This document shows positions 34,367 through 40,326 of a stretch of 64,000 nucleotides of DNA, in pieces. Below the pieces are notes generated by a model. That model was not told where the DNA came from and did no database searches. It worked only from the letters and a program-made list of their open reading frames with translations. Position numbers and translations under genes: made by a program. Within the stretch, counting starts at the first letter, position 1; each line of letters begins with the position of its first letter. This stretch comes from a virus: positions 1 through 64,000 of IMG/VR virus record IMGVR_UViG_3300042010_000030; one strand, given 5' to 3'.

Positions 34367-34747
34367 ATGCGAAATCCATCAAACTATGAGCGTTTGACCA
34401 CTGTACCTCTTGAAGATGTTGTTGGTATGATAGGCTTACCGCCTCATCGCCCAACGATAACTATCATGGGTCAAGAGCTAAAGTTATACAGCTTGCGTTT
34501 GCGCACCTTCGCTAAGACTGGCACGCGCTGTCATGGATGTGGAGCTTACGCGTCGTTCTTCGCAGTTGAGAGACAGGTAAATGGTGGCACTGACAAGTAT
34601 CACTTGAACTTATACGGTCTTGTGGATGGTCGTGAAGAGTTGTTTACATGTGATCATGTGCATGCACGCTCTAAAGGCGGTGCAAACAACCTCAGCAACA
34701 CGCAAACGATGTGCATCACTTGTAACAGCAATAAAGCTGATAAGTAA
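34367..34747 (+). CDS. HNH-type endonuclease domain protein
   Basis: 126 aa from ATG 34367. CHGCG and MCITCNSNKADK provide two Cys pairs, and FTCDHVHARSKGGANNLSN is an HNH-like DH...N segment. Free-standing HNH proteins beside tRNA clusters are often mobile homing nucleases. A packaging or restriction role is less likely at this size. The catalytic H in CDHVHARSKGG appears intact. Confidence 0.75.
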   Translation: MRNPSNYERLTTVPLEDVVGMIGLPPHRPTITIMGQELKLYSLRLRTFAKTGTRCHGCGAYASFFAVERQVNGGTDKYHLNLYGLVDGREELFTCDHVHARSKGGANNLSNTQTMCITCNSNKADK

Positions 34748-34753
34748 CACTCT

Positions 34754-34827
34754 GGGCCCATAGCTCAATGGAGAGCTGAGTCCTCATAAGACTTGGGTTG
34801 TCGGTTCGAGTCCGGCTGGGCCCACCA
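34754..34827 (+). tRNA. tRNA with CAU anticodon (Met or Ile2)
   Basis: GGGCCCA acceptor pairs with TGGGCCC; the anticodon arm GAGTC-CTCATAA-GACTT gives CAU; T-loop TTCGAGT; encoded CCA. CAU could be elongator Met or a lysidine-modified Ile tRNA; the stem cannot decide. Confidence 0.9.
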
Positions 34828-34867
34828 TATTTTGAAAGCAACTCCACTAACTGTAAGGAAGTAAACG

Positions 34868-35008
34868 ATGTCCGAAATCAAAGCTTGCAAATGTAAACAC
34901 GCTGCACAAGACGCCCTGCACGGTGCCGGCCAGCGCGTACACAACCCTAACGCTAAAGGCGCACTGAAGTGCACTGTATGTGGCGCTGGCGGCGAGAAAA
35001 AGAAGTAA
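34868..35008 (+). CDS. Small zinc-ribbon protein
   Basis: 46 aa: CKCKH near the N-terminus and CTVCG near the end could bind one zinc, with the QDALHGAGQRVHN middle common in small phage proteins of this type. AAGGAAG lies upstream. Lys-rich tail. Confidence 0.75.
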   Translation: MSEIKACKCKHAAQDALHGAGQRVHNPNAKGALKCTVCGAGGEKKK

Positions 35009-35065
35009 TCGCTAACTACTGATATGAGGGTGGCAAGCGTCACCCTCACTACAAGGAACACTGTA

Positions 35066-35482
35066 ATGAAGCTGATCGACACCCTGAAAGAAATGCGCAA
35101 TCTTTACCGCAAAGCGCCTAACGTGGTGACTGAGTTCAACCTCTTGACTCTGGTAGTCGGTGAGTGTGAACGTGTAGGTAAAGAGGTTGATGACCTCGCA
35201 GTCCTTTCGATCCTGCGCAAGATGCACGGCTCGAACGCCGAGTGCCTGAAGGTGGCATGCTCGCGGGTTAGTGGTAAGCTGATGGATGAAAACAATTTCA
35301 TCAATCAACTGCTGGAAAAGTACACACCGACACAGTTGAGCGCTTCCCAGATCATCCAGCGCATCACACAAAACAGCATCACTAACATGGCCGATGCCAT
35401 GAAGTGGCTGAAGGCTAACTGTGCTGGTCAGTACGACGGTAAGGTTGCTTCTGACGCTGTCAAACAACACTTTGCCAAGTGA
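35066..35482 (+). CDS. GatB/YqeY-like domain protein
   Basis: 138 aa from ATG 35066, AAGGA at 35053-35057. A helical protein resembling YqeY/the GatB tail: an N-terminal pair ending ...LAVLSILRKM, and a QIIQRITQNSITNMADAMKWLKAN...GQYDGKVASDAVKQHF C-terminus like the GatB/YqeY 'N-g-vMk-lk' block. That domain binds tRNA in amidotransferases, and the gene sits in the tRNA cluster. Confidence 0.7.
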   Translation: MKLIDTLKEMRNLYRKAPNVVTEFNLLTLVVGECERVGKEVDDLAVLSILRKMHGSNAECLKVACSRVSGKLMDENNFINQLLEKYTPTQLSASQIIQRITQNSITNMADAMKWLKANCAGQYDGKVASDAVKQHFAK

Positions 35483-35676
35483 AATTCGATCGGAGTAGAC
35501 GTGACATGCGCAGTCGATTCGCAAACGTTGATTACGAACCACAGCCACTTGATAGGAGCGAGCAATATGAAACGGGACTGAAACGTGTAGGTGAGCATAC
35601 CAACTACGCCCAGGAAGATTTGGCTTTCGATGAAGGTCAATCCAAGGGCACTACTGAACAGGAAACCGAAGAATGA
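35479..35676 (+). CDS. Small hypothetical protein
   Basis: 65 aa, start GTG 35479 overlapping the upstream stop (GTGA). Highly charged (DRSRRDMRSRF, then TEQETEE). An internal ATG at 35506 is possible. No domain recognised. Confidence 0.6.
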   Translation: MKFDRSRRDMRSRFANVDYEPQPLDRSEQYETGLKRVGEHTNYAQEDLAFDEGQSKGTTEQETEE

Positions 35677-35897
35677 AATACCGCGTACAGATGCAAGACA
35701 CTGTCAATGGCCAAGCGTTCAACTTCGCTATGGTCTATGATGCCTGCATGCCAAACGGTGCAAGTGACTCTGCTATTGCCGAGTTTCCTGAAGCGACTGT
35801 TGTTAGCATAACTGTCGTCCAACCGAACTTGGGTGAATTGCTGCAACAAGCAATTGATAAAATTGCTGTAGAGGAGTTGCTACAACGGGTAGCATAG
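35673..35897 (+). CDS. Small hypothetical protein
   Basis: 74 aa, ATGA overlap with the preceding gene. A strand-rich N-terminal half (YRVQMQDTVNGQAFNFAMVYDA) and a helical tail; unrecognised. Confidence 0.7.
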   Translation: MKYRVQMQDTVNGQAFNFAMVYDACMPNGASDSAIAEFPEATVVSITVVQPNLGELLQQAIDKIAVEELLQRVA

Positions 35898-35906
35898 TTG
35901 TATAAT
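35877..35906 (+). promoter_or_regulatory. Sigma70-like promoter candidate
   Basis: TTGCTA 35877-35882, 18-nt spacer, perfect TATAAT 35901-35906. It leads into a very short frame and the tRNA cluster. Confidence 0.5.
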
Positions 35907-35933
35907 TGGCACTACTATATAGGAGTGTAGGGA

Positions 35934-36020
35934 ATGAAGAAACTGTTGCAAGATTGGGGCAAGTGGTTAAGGTTGCAATGTCGAGTGACAGTGGCATACC
36001 TCAAAACCCTGAAGTATTGA
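35934..36020 (+). CDS. Very short frame, 28 aa
   Basis: MKKLLQDWGKWLRLQCRVTVAYLKTLKY is basic and amphipathic, preceded by GGAGTG 11-16 nt upstream and a TATAAT promoter. It may be a real peptide or a leader. Confidence 0.4.
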   Translation: MKKLLQDWGKWLRLQCRVTVAYLKTLKY

Positions 36021-36032
36021 AAAGATTTACGG

Positions 36033-36076
36033 TATCAGGATAAAATAATTCGAAAAAGCTTTGTTTTATCCTGATA
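36033..36076 (+). terminator. Hairpin upstream of tRNA cluster
   Basis: A 13-bp perfect stem, TATCAGGATAAAA (36033-36045) with 36064-36076, loop 18 nt. A TATACT follows at 36085-36090 and TAAATA at 36095-36100, possibly promoters for the tRNA block. Confidence 0.7.
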
Positions 36077-36214
36077 TTAGAATATACTAAGCACTAAATA
36101 GACATACAGAAACAAAGCTGTTCTAGCAACAGCGTTCAATATGATCAGGATGAAGCTAGGCTACTCTGAGGCCTAGATTAAAGGTTAATAGAGCGCTGCT
36201 GTAGAAAAGTTTAT

Positions 36215-36292
36215 TGGTAGTGAGCCATCTAGGTGAGGGCACTGGACTGTTAATCCAGATGAAGTAGGGTTCGAATCCCTGACTACCAGCCA
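36215..36292 (+). tRNA. tRNA-Asn (GUU)
   Basis: TGGTAGT/ACTACCA acceptor, anticodon arm CTGGA-CTGTTAA-TCCAG, T-loop TTCGAAT, G73 and encoded CCA. Confidence 0.9.
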
Positions 36293-36297
36293 AATTC

Positions 36298-36381
36298 GCC
36301 GACTGAAAGTTTGCTGGGACAAACGCTGGACTGTAAATCCGGTACTGAGGTTATGTGGTTCGATTCCATCAGGCGGCACCA
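36298..36381 (+). tRNA. tRNA-Tyr (GUA)
   Basis: Class II tRNA with a long variable arm; anticodon loop CTGTAAA, T-loop TTCGATT, encoded CCA. One A-G mismatch in the acceptor stem. Confidence 0.85.
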
Positions 36382-36522
36382 AATTTACCTTAGGGTGAAT
36401 CGCGAGCGGCGCGGAGACCGTATCCTTATGAGTTGGAAGGCATAACTCTTAGCCTGAGATACGGGCTGTAGCTAGGAAGTGCGCCGTTTAGCCGCCAAAT
36501 ACCTAGCAGTTCAAGAATTTGG
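36382..36522 (+). other. Structured spacer between tRNAs
   Basis: Nested complementarity: GCGGC...GCCGC, GGCGC...GCGCC, CCGTATC...GATACGG and a TATGAGTT/AACTCTTA inner pair. The motif TAGCCTGAGATACGGGCT (36450-36467) recurs with one deletion at 38079-38095. It could be a small stable RNA or a processing element. Confidence 0.4.
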
Positions 36523-36550
36523 TTGACATGTGCTTAGACTCTAGTAGAAT
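36523..36550 (+). promoter_or_regulatory. Sigma70-like promoter inside tRNA cluster
   Basis: TTGACA 36523-36528, 16-nt spacer, TAGAAT 36545-36550, 33 nt before a small gene. Confidence 0.75.
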
Positions 36551-36582
36551 GGACACAAGAGACAACACATATGGAGAGCAAG

Positions 36583-36717
36583 ATGATCGTTTATATCGTA
36601 ACAGTGCAGGGTCGGTTCGTAGATGTCTTCTTGAATGAAGTGGATGCTGAAAATCTGCGAAAGTCGTTGTACATGGGTGGTCATGATGGTATCTCTGTAA
36701 TCAGTAAATCGATATAG
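36583..36717 (+). CDS. Small hypothetical protein, 44 aa
   Basis: MIVYIVTVQGRFVDVFLNEVDAENL... has a beta-hairpin-like start and a short helix. GGAG precedes the ATG by 6 nt and a good promoter lies upstream, so it is likely expressed. Unrecognised. Confidence 0.65.
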   Translation: MIVYIVTVQGRFVDVFLNEVDAENLRKSLYMGGHDGISVISKSI

Positions 36718-36732
36718 GATTTAAAAGTTCAT

Positions 36733-36808
36733 CAGAGTGTAGCTCAGTTGGTAGAGCGCTTGGTTTGGGACCAAGAGGTCGCAGGTTCGACGCCTGTCAC
36801 TCTGACCA
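36733..36808 (+). tRNA. tRNA-Pro (UGG)
   Basis: CAGAGTG/CACTCTG acceptor, anticodon arm CTTGG-TTTGGGA-CCAAG, T-loop TTCGACG, A73 and encoded CCA. Confidence 0.92.
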
Positions 36809-37148
36809 GTTTCACCCAGTGTAGCGGAAGGTGGGCTTAGAAGCAGCCATCCTTTAAAGAGTGGAGCAAGATTCGAACGTGCGGTTTGCTGGGAATGTAA
36901 ACCCAAGCAGCATCTCGAATTGGTAAGTAAGAAGGCACCCCGGAGACGGTAAGGCTAACTTCTCCTTTGGCGTAATAGCGCACCTCTACACTGATCAATT
37001 TGTACCAATATATTCGAAAGGATCTATTGGTGGATGTAGCGTCAGCTCGAACAGCACTCTATCAACCTAGGAGAAGCTAGCGAGTCAGTTCAACTAGGTC
37101 GTGGTTGCCCTTATTGACATACGCTACATCAACCAATACATCTTTCAC
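36809..37148 (+). other. Spacer with tRNA-Tyr remnant
   Basis: No gene seen in these 340 nt. Positions 36871-36901 repeat parts of the tRNA-Tyr gene at 36298: ATTCG, GTTTGCTGGGA and TGTAAA occur in the same order with the D-arm shortened and 12 nt lost before the anticodon. It looks like a decayed copy. The rest includes GC-rich inverted segments. Confidence 0.45.
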
Positions 37149-37225
37149 GGGTCGCTAGCTCAGCTGGTTAGAGCTCCAGACTTTTAATCTGGATGTCCTG
37201 AGTTCGAATCTCAGGCGACCCACCA
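37149..37225 (+). tRNA. tRNA-Lys (UUU)
   Basis: GGGTCGC/GCGACCC acceptor, anticodon arm CCAGA-CTTTTAA-TCTGG, T-loop TTCGAAT, A73 and CCA. Confidence 0.93.
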
Positions 37226-37409
37226 GTTTTGTACCCGAGCTACCACAGGCACTAAGCGCTTTCGAGCGTGCCCAAAGTGGATAGGTACTGTCACTCCAAT
37301 CTCGGTGAGGTGTGACCTCTAAACAGTACAGAGAAAAGTGGGCTGTGGTAAGCTCAAGCAACTGTAAAGCGCCAGGCCTTGACATGCTTTGAAACTGTCT
37401 TGAGAATTC

Positions 37410-37494
37410 GCGGACGTGGCGGAACTGGTAGACGCGCTTGGTTTAGGCCCAAGTTCTTTCGGGAGTGAGAGTTCGAGTCTCTCCGTCCGCACCA
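37410..37494 (+). tRNA. tRNA-Leu (UAG)
   Basis: GCGGACG/CGTCCGC acceptor, anticodon arm CTTGG-TTTAGGC-CCAAG, long variable arm, T-loop TTCGAGT, encoded CCA. Confidence 0.93.
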
Positions 37495-37662
37495 AATGCA
37501 AGCGATACGAAGTGGGGTTCAATACCCCGGCTCGAAAGGTCTAATCGGAATGACTTCGAGGTAGCTTGACAGAGAGGCAACGGTGCGCTGGCTAAGTACA
37601 CGTCACTCGCACCTTGTCTCTCGGATCTAATTCAATCAACGCTGTACAGTGGAGTAATACAT
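37495..37662 (+). other. Structured spacer between tRNAs
   Basis: Contains a T-arm-like GGGGTTCAATACCCC (37513-37527) without a surrounding cloverleaf, and a composite stem GAGAG...GGTGCG paired with CGCACC...CTCTC (about 37574-37621). No gene seen until the small ORF at 37663. Confidence 0.4.
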
Positions 37663-37827
37663 ATGTTCGGTAGCATGTTTAATAGTCTGGTTGGTGTTGC
37701 AAGTGACGTTGTGAAAGTCGTGGCAGCCCCTGTAGAGATCGCGCTTGATGTCACCCGTGCAGTCACTAAGCCGATTGCTGACGTCGCGCAGGAAGCTGTT
37801 AAAGAGATCAAGAAAGACTTGAAGTAA
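37663..37827 (+). CDS. Small amphipathic protein, 54 aa
   Basis: MFGSMFNSLVGVASDVVKVV...KEIKKDLK: a hydrophobic/amphipathic helix with a basic tail, GGAG 8-11 nt upstream. It resembles small phage proteins of unknown role that associate with membranes. Unrecognised family. Confidence 0.65.
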   Translation: MFGSMFNSLVGVASDVVKVVAAPVEIALDVTRAVTKPIADVAQEAVKEIKKDLK

Positions 37828-37929
37828 TGCACTAAATCACTGTATAGTCCTTGTTCGTCATTAAATCTGATGGAGAGGCAGTGCCCGACGTCGAGAACGT
37901 CCCTGTATGTAGGTAAGCAGGAAGAATTC

Positions 37930-38006
37930 AGAGGGTTGGCGAAGAGGCCTAACGCATCAGGTTTTGATCCTGACATTCCTTGGTTCGAATCCAAGACCCT
38001 CTACCA
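37930..38006 (+). tRNA. tRNA-Gln (UUG)
   Basis: AGAGGGT/ACCCTCT acceptor, anticodon arm TCAGG-TTTTGAT-CCTGA, T-loop TTCGAAT, A73 and CCA. Confidence 0.9.
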
Positions 38007-38171
38007 AATTGGAAGTCACGCCCAATAGCGCGTTCAACTGCGTAGAGTGTTGATACGTAGCCTTCGATTCGATAAAGGTAGCCTGAGAACGGGCTTTAGG
38101 TGAATGGAGCGATGCAACCGCGCGTGTAGTTGTGTCAAGTCTCACTAGCGTAGAACCAGTTCAAGAATTTT
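38007..38171 (+). other. Structured spacer between tRNAs
   Basis: No gene. Holds TAGCCTGAGAACGGGCT (38079-38095), nearly the same as 36450-36467, flanked by GC-rich segments. Confidence 0.35.
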
Positions 38172-38247
38172 GCAGGTTATGGTGTAATCTGGGTACACGG
38201 CGTGGCGACGGCTTCGCAGTTGAAGTTCGAATCTTCTAACCTGCCCA
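38172..38247 (+). tRNA. tRNA-like element, anticodon unclear
   Basis: GCAGGTT/AACCTGC acceptor, a D-arm GTGT...ACAC and a T-arm GAAG-TTCGAAT-CTTC are clear, but the anticodon arm cannot be folded into a 5-bp stem with a 7-nt loop and U33. CCA follows directly without a discriminator base. Either a decayed tRNA or an unusual tRNA-like RNA. Confidence 0.5.
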
Positions 38248-38252
38248 AATAT

Positions 38253-38354
38253 GGGGTGATAGTGTAATTGATTGCTGGTAGGCCTTCTGGTTATCACGGC
38301 AGCACGCTTAGCATCGAGCTATGAAGAGTCGTTCGAATCGACAATTCCCCGCCA
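38253..38354 (+). tRNA. tRNA-like element, long, anticodon unclear
   Basis: Starts GGGG, ends CCCCGCCA, and has a T-arm GTCG-TTCGAAT-CGAC, but only four acceptor pairs are sound and the 102-nt length leaves no clear anticodon arm. Confidence 0.4.
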
Positions 38355-38374
38355 AACAAAGTGAAGAGGTTGTT

Positions 38375-38581
38375 ATGTCTCGTGATTATTCAAGTCTACA
38401 TACAAAGCAACTGTTGAACTTGCTACAAAGCTTTCGCAAAGGTTACTCGCCATTCGAAGAGCAAATTAACTTCGAAGTCGAAAGCACCGCAGTACGTGCT
38501 GAGCTTGCAAAGCGTCCGCATATACCAAACAAGGTTGAGTCTCGTGTAATCAGACAAGCCGCAGCTAAGAAGGGTCGATAA
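38375..38581 (+). CDS. Small hypothetical protein
   Basis: 68 aa from ATG 38375, preceded by GAAGAGG. Helical: LHTKQLLNLLQSFRKG then a basic RPHIPNKVESRVIRQAAAKKG tail. Such proteins are common in T4-like genomes without known role. It overlaps the next start by 1 nt. Confidence 0.7.
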   Translation: MSRDYSSLHTKQLLNLLQSFRKGYSPFEEQINFEVESTAVRAELAKRPHIPNKVESRVIRQAAAKKGR

Positions 38582-38781
38582 TGTCGCGAAGTGTAAGAGG
38601 TTCAAAGGGTGATGGTTATGAGTACTGGGGTAAGCGGGCACTGAGCCAATGCGATCCAGGTCGCTCAAGCAAGAAGATCACACTCGGTATGGAACGTGCC
38701 GCAACGCGCCAACAAATATATGATGAGGTTCAAAGTGCGAACAGTGAAGATAACACCCCATGCGAGGAAGAGGTTTCGTGA
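38581..38781 (+). CDS. Small hypothetical protein
   Basis: 66 aa, basic N-terminus with RGSKGDGYEYWGKRALS and a C-terminal ...MERAATRQQIYDEV helix. The GSKG-GYEYW-KR pattern recurs in phages; function unknown to me. It overlaps the following gene in another frame. Confidence 0.65.
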   Translation: MSRSVRGSKGDGYEYWGKRALSQCDPGRSSKKITLGMERAATRQQIYDEVQSANSEDNTPCEEEVS

Positions 38782-39058
38782 GCGTTTTCGCTTACAGTTC
38801 CATCCTGACATCTTCAGAGAAGGCCGCGATCTATCAATGATCCGCAAGCTCTTCAGTGAAGCAAAGTCAGTTGACTTCGCACTGATGCAGTCAAGAGGTC
38901 ATTACAACGCGCTGTGTATCAAACACGGTAAAGTTGTAAGAGTGTCAAAGGTTAGAAACTTTGTGTTCGTTCACGGTGAGCCAGATGAACATAAAGAAGT
39001 AGTCATATATACAATGATGCAAGAGGGCAGCGCCCGGATTGCTCATAAACAGTTTTAA
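38720..39058 (+). CDS. Hypothetical protein with RelE/DUF4258-like start
   Basis: 112 aa from ATG 38720 (or 38723). VKITPHARKRFRERF resembles the H-x-x-R-x-x-x-R start of DUF4258/RelE-like toxins, followed by strands VVRVSKVRNFVFVHG. It overlaps the upstream gene by 62 nt, unusual even for this genome. The toxin-like fold is a weak inference. Confidence 0.55.
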   Translation: MMRFKVRTVKITPHARKRFRERFRLQFHPDIFREGRDLSMIRKLFSEAKSVDFALMQSRGHYNALCIKHGKVVRVSKVRNFVFVHGEPDEHKEVVIYTMMQEGSARIAHKQF

Positions 39059-39059
39059 T

Positions 39060-39135
39060 GGTCACGTGGCTTTAAAGTCACACTCGGATTCGACATGTCG
39101 GTTCGAGACTGAAGGTAAAGCTTCGGTGATCGCCA
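39060..39135 (+). tRNA. tRNA-like element with extended anticodon hairpin
   Basis: 76 nt with encoded CCA, an acceptor of 5-6 pairs, a D-arm-like hairpin, a 25-nt hairpin with 8 pairs in place of the anticodon arm (loop centred on CGACATGTC) and a last arm CTGAAG-GTAAAG-CTTCGG without the usual TTC. Not a standard tRNA. Confidence 0.4.
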
Positions 39136-39141
39136 GTTTGT

Positions 39142-39218
39142 AGCGGGGTAGTTCAGCTTGGTAGAACAGAGGTCTCATAAGCCTCATGTCGTAGGTTCAA
39201 ATCCTGCTCCCGCATCCA
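39142..39218 (+). tRNA. tRNA-Met (CAU), initiator-like
   Basis: Anticodon arm GAGGT-CTCATAA-GCCTC gives CAU. The first base A39142 faces A39214, an unpaired 1-72 position as in initiator tRNA, then GCGGGG pairs with TCCCGC. Encoded CCA. The three G-C pairs of a classical initiator anticodon stem are only partly present. Confidence 0.8.
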
Positions 39219-39225
39219 GTTTCAC

Positions 39226-39301
39226 GCCGCTATAGCTCAGTTGGTAGAGCGTCTGACTTGTAATCAGAGGGTCTCGGGTTCGAATCCTGATGGCGGCACC
39301 A
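39226..39301 (+). tRNA. tRNA-Thr (UGU)
   Basis: GCCGCTA acceptor, anticodon arm TCTGA-CTTGTAA-TCAGA, T-loop TTCGAAT, encoded CCA. Confidence 0.92.
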
Positions 39302-39312
39302 GTTTTGAAATG

Positions 39313-39425
39313 TAGTAGGTTTTGGTAAGGTATAGGGTTCGATTCCCTGCTCTGTTGTTTGGGGCTCTCTTCTGGTGGAGAGATCAAGGCTTAAGACTGC
39401 GGGTTCGATTCCCGACACCTACTGC
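39313..39425 (+). tRNA. tRNA-like element with two T-arms
   Basis: AGTAGGT (39313-39319) pairs with ACCTACT (39416-39422), but the 113-nt unit carries two T-arm-like hairpins (GGG-TTCGATT-CCC at about 39334 and 39401). CTTAAGA resembles a UAA anticodon loop but lacks a stem. Possibly two fused, decayed tRNA genes. Confidence 0.35.
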
Positions 39426-39443
39426 ACTTCAGATTAATTTTAT

Positions 39444-39522
39444 GAGTTGGCATGGTGGCTGTGTTGATCTGTGGAGTACTACACGATTGATGCGGTCGAG
39501 GGTTCGATCCCCTTAACAACTC
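39444..39522 (+). tRNA. tRNA-like element, anticodon unclear
   Basis: GAGTTG pairs with CAACTC and a T-arm GAGGG-TTCGATC-CCCTT is well formed, but no proper anticodon arm is seen and CCA is not encoded. Confidence 0.4.
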
Positions 39523-39533
39523 TCTCATATTAT

Positions 39534-39609
39534 GGCCGAGTGGCTGAACGTAAGAGCACAAGCGAACAGTGGACACTTGAATACGAAGGTTTAACTCCTT
39601 CCTCGGTCT
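39534..39609 (+). tRNA. tRNA-like element, anticodon unclear
   Basis: GGCCGAG pairs with CTCGGTC (one G-U) and a perfect 5-bp last arm GAAGG-TTTAACT-CCTTC is present, but the middle cannot be folded into a normal anticodon arm and CCA is absent. Confidence 0.35.
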
Positions 39610-39619
39610 TCCTAACAAT

Positions 39620-39695
39620 ACCCCAGTAGTTCAATTGGCAGAATGACGGATTCCAAATCCGTTGGTTGGTGGTTCGACTCCATCCTGGGGTGCCA
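39620..39695 (+). tRNA. tRNA-Trp (CCA)
   Basis: ACCCCAG/CTGGGGT acceptor, anticodon arm ACGGA-TTCCAAA-TCCGT, T-loop TTCGACT, G73 and encoded CCA. Confidence 0.92.
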
Positions 39696-39723
39696 AATTC
39701 ATTAGACAGCAAGAGATTCAGCG

Positions 39724-40044
39724 ATGGCTTCAAAGAACGACATTACAGGCGATAACATTCAGACACGCGCAGCAAGTGAGGCCTACGCCAACAACTACGA
39801 CAATATCTTCGGCAAGCGTTCGCTACCTGAAGGTCGAATCGAAGTCAAACACTTGAGAAGTGGTCAGATTGTATATGACCTCGATGTAGATGACCATTAC
39901 AAAGTCTACTCAGCACCGAAGATCGTTAACGGTCAATGGGAATGTGAGACAACAAGTTCAGGTGACTATGTTGTCGTCTTTCACGAAGGTGCTAAGCTGT
40001 GGACAAGTGAAGCAGCGCGTGATGCCGAGATGGGCACAGAGTAA
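39724..40044 (+). CDS. Hypothetical protein
   Basis: 106 aa. Strand-rich middle (GRIEVKHLRSGQIVYDLDVDDHYKVYSAP), conserved-looking W residues and an acidic end; not recognised. It sits between tRNA-Trp and tRNA-Ser. Confidence 0.7.
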   Translation: MASKNDITGDNIQTRAASEAYANNYDNIFGKRSLPEGRIEVKHLRSGQIVYDLDVDDHYKVYSAPKIVNGQWECETTSSGDYVVVFHEGAKLWTSEAARDAEMGTE

Positions 40045-40053
40045 AACGAATAT

Positions 40054-40141
40054 GGTGACGTGGTCGAGTGGCCTATGGCGGCGGTCTTGAAAACCGCAGA
40101 CTGGAAACGGTCCGTGAGTTCGAATCTCACCGTCACCTCCA
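40054..40141 (+). tRNA. tRNA-Ser (UGA)
   Basis: GGTGACG/CGTCACC acceptor, anticodon arm GCGGT-CTTGAAA-ACCGC, long variable arm, T-loop TTCGAAT, encoded CCA. Confidence 0.93.
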
Positions 40142-40235
40142 ATCAAAGCGCTGAACCGTCCTGCCCATAAAGCAGTTGCGCTCCCACCTGTAACAAGGTC
40201 TAGCCCGTGGCGGTAAGGGGTTTAATTCGGTAGCT

Positions 40236-40273
40236 GTAAATAAAAGCCCAACTAAGGGCTTTTATTTTGGCTG
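40236..40273 (+). terminator. Terminator repeat, left copy
   Basis: GTAAATAAAAGCCC, loop AACTAA, GGGCTTTT, then ATTTTGGCTG. A near-identical unit closes the next gene at 41827-41862; both include TAAATA. Confidence 0.85.
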
Positions 40274-40291
40274 TAAATAGTGCCCACGTAC

Positions 40292-40297
40292 TAAATA
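40292..40297 (+). promoter_or_regulatory. Late promoter motif TAAATA
   Basis: 30 nt before ATG 40327; another TAAATA is at 40274-40279. Confidence 0.5.
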
Positions 40298-40326
40298 ATG
40301 GTACTATAACTAAGTGGGAAACCATC

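Noticed and set aside
37513-37527. Extra tRNA gene from a T-arm-like hairpin
   Set aside because: GGGGTTCAATACCCC has no acceptor, D or anticodon arms around it.
34753-40141. CRISPR array or prophage attachment site in the tRNA cluster
   Set aside because: No regularly spaced direct repeats and no integrase gene; the repeats seen are tRNA arms.
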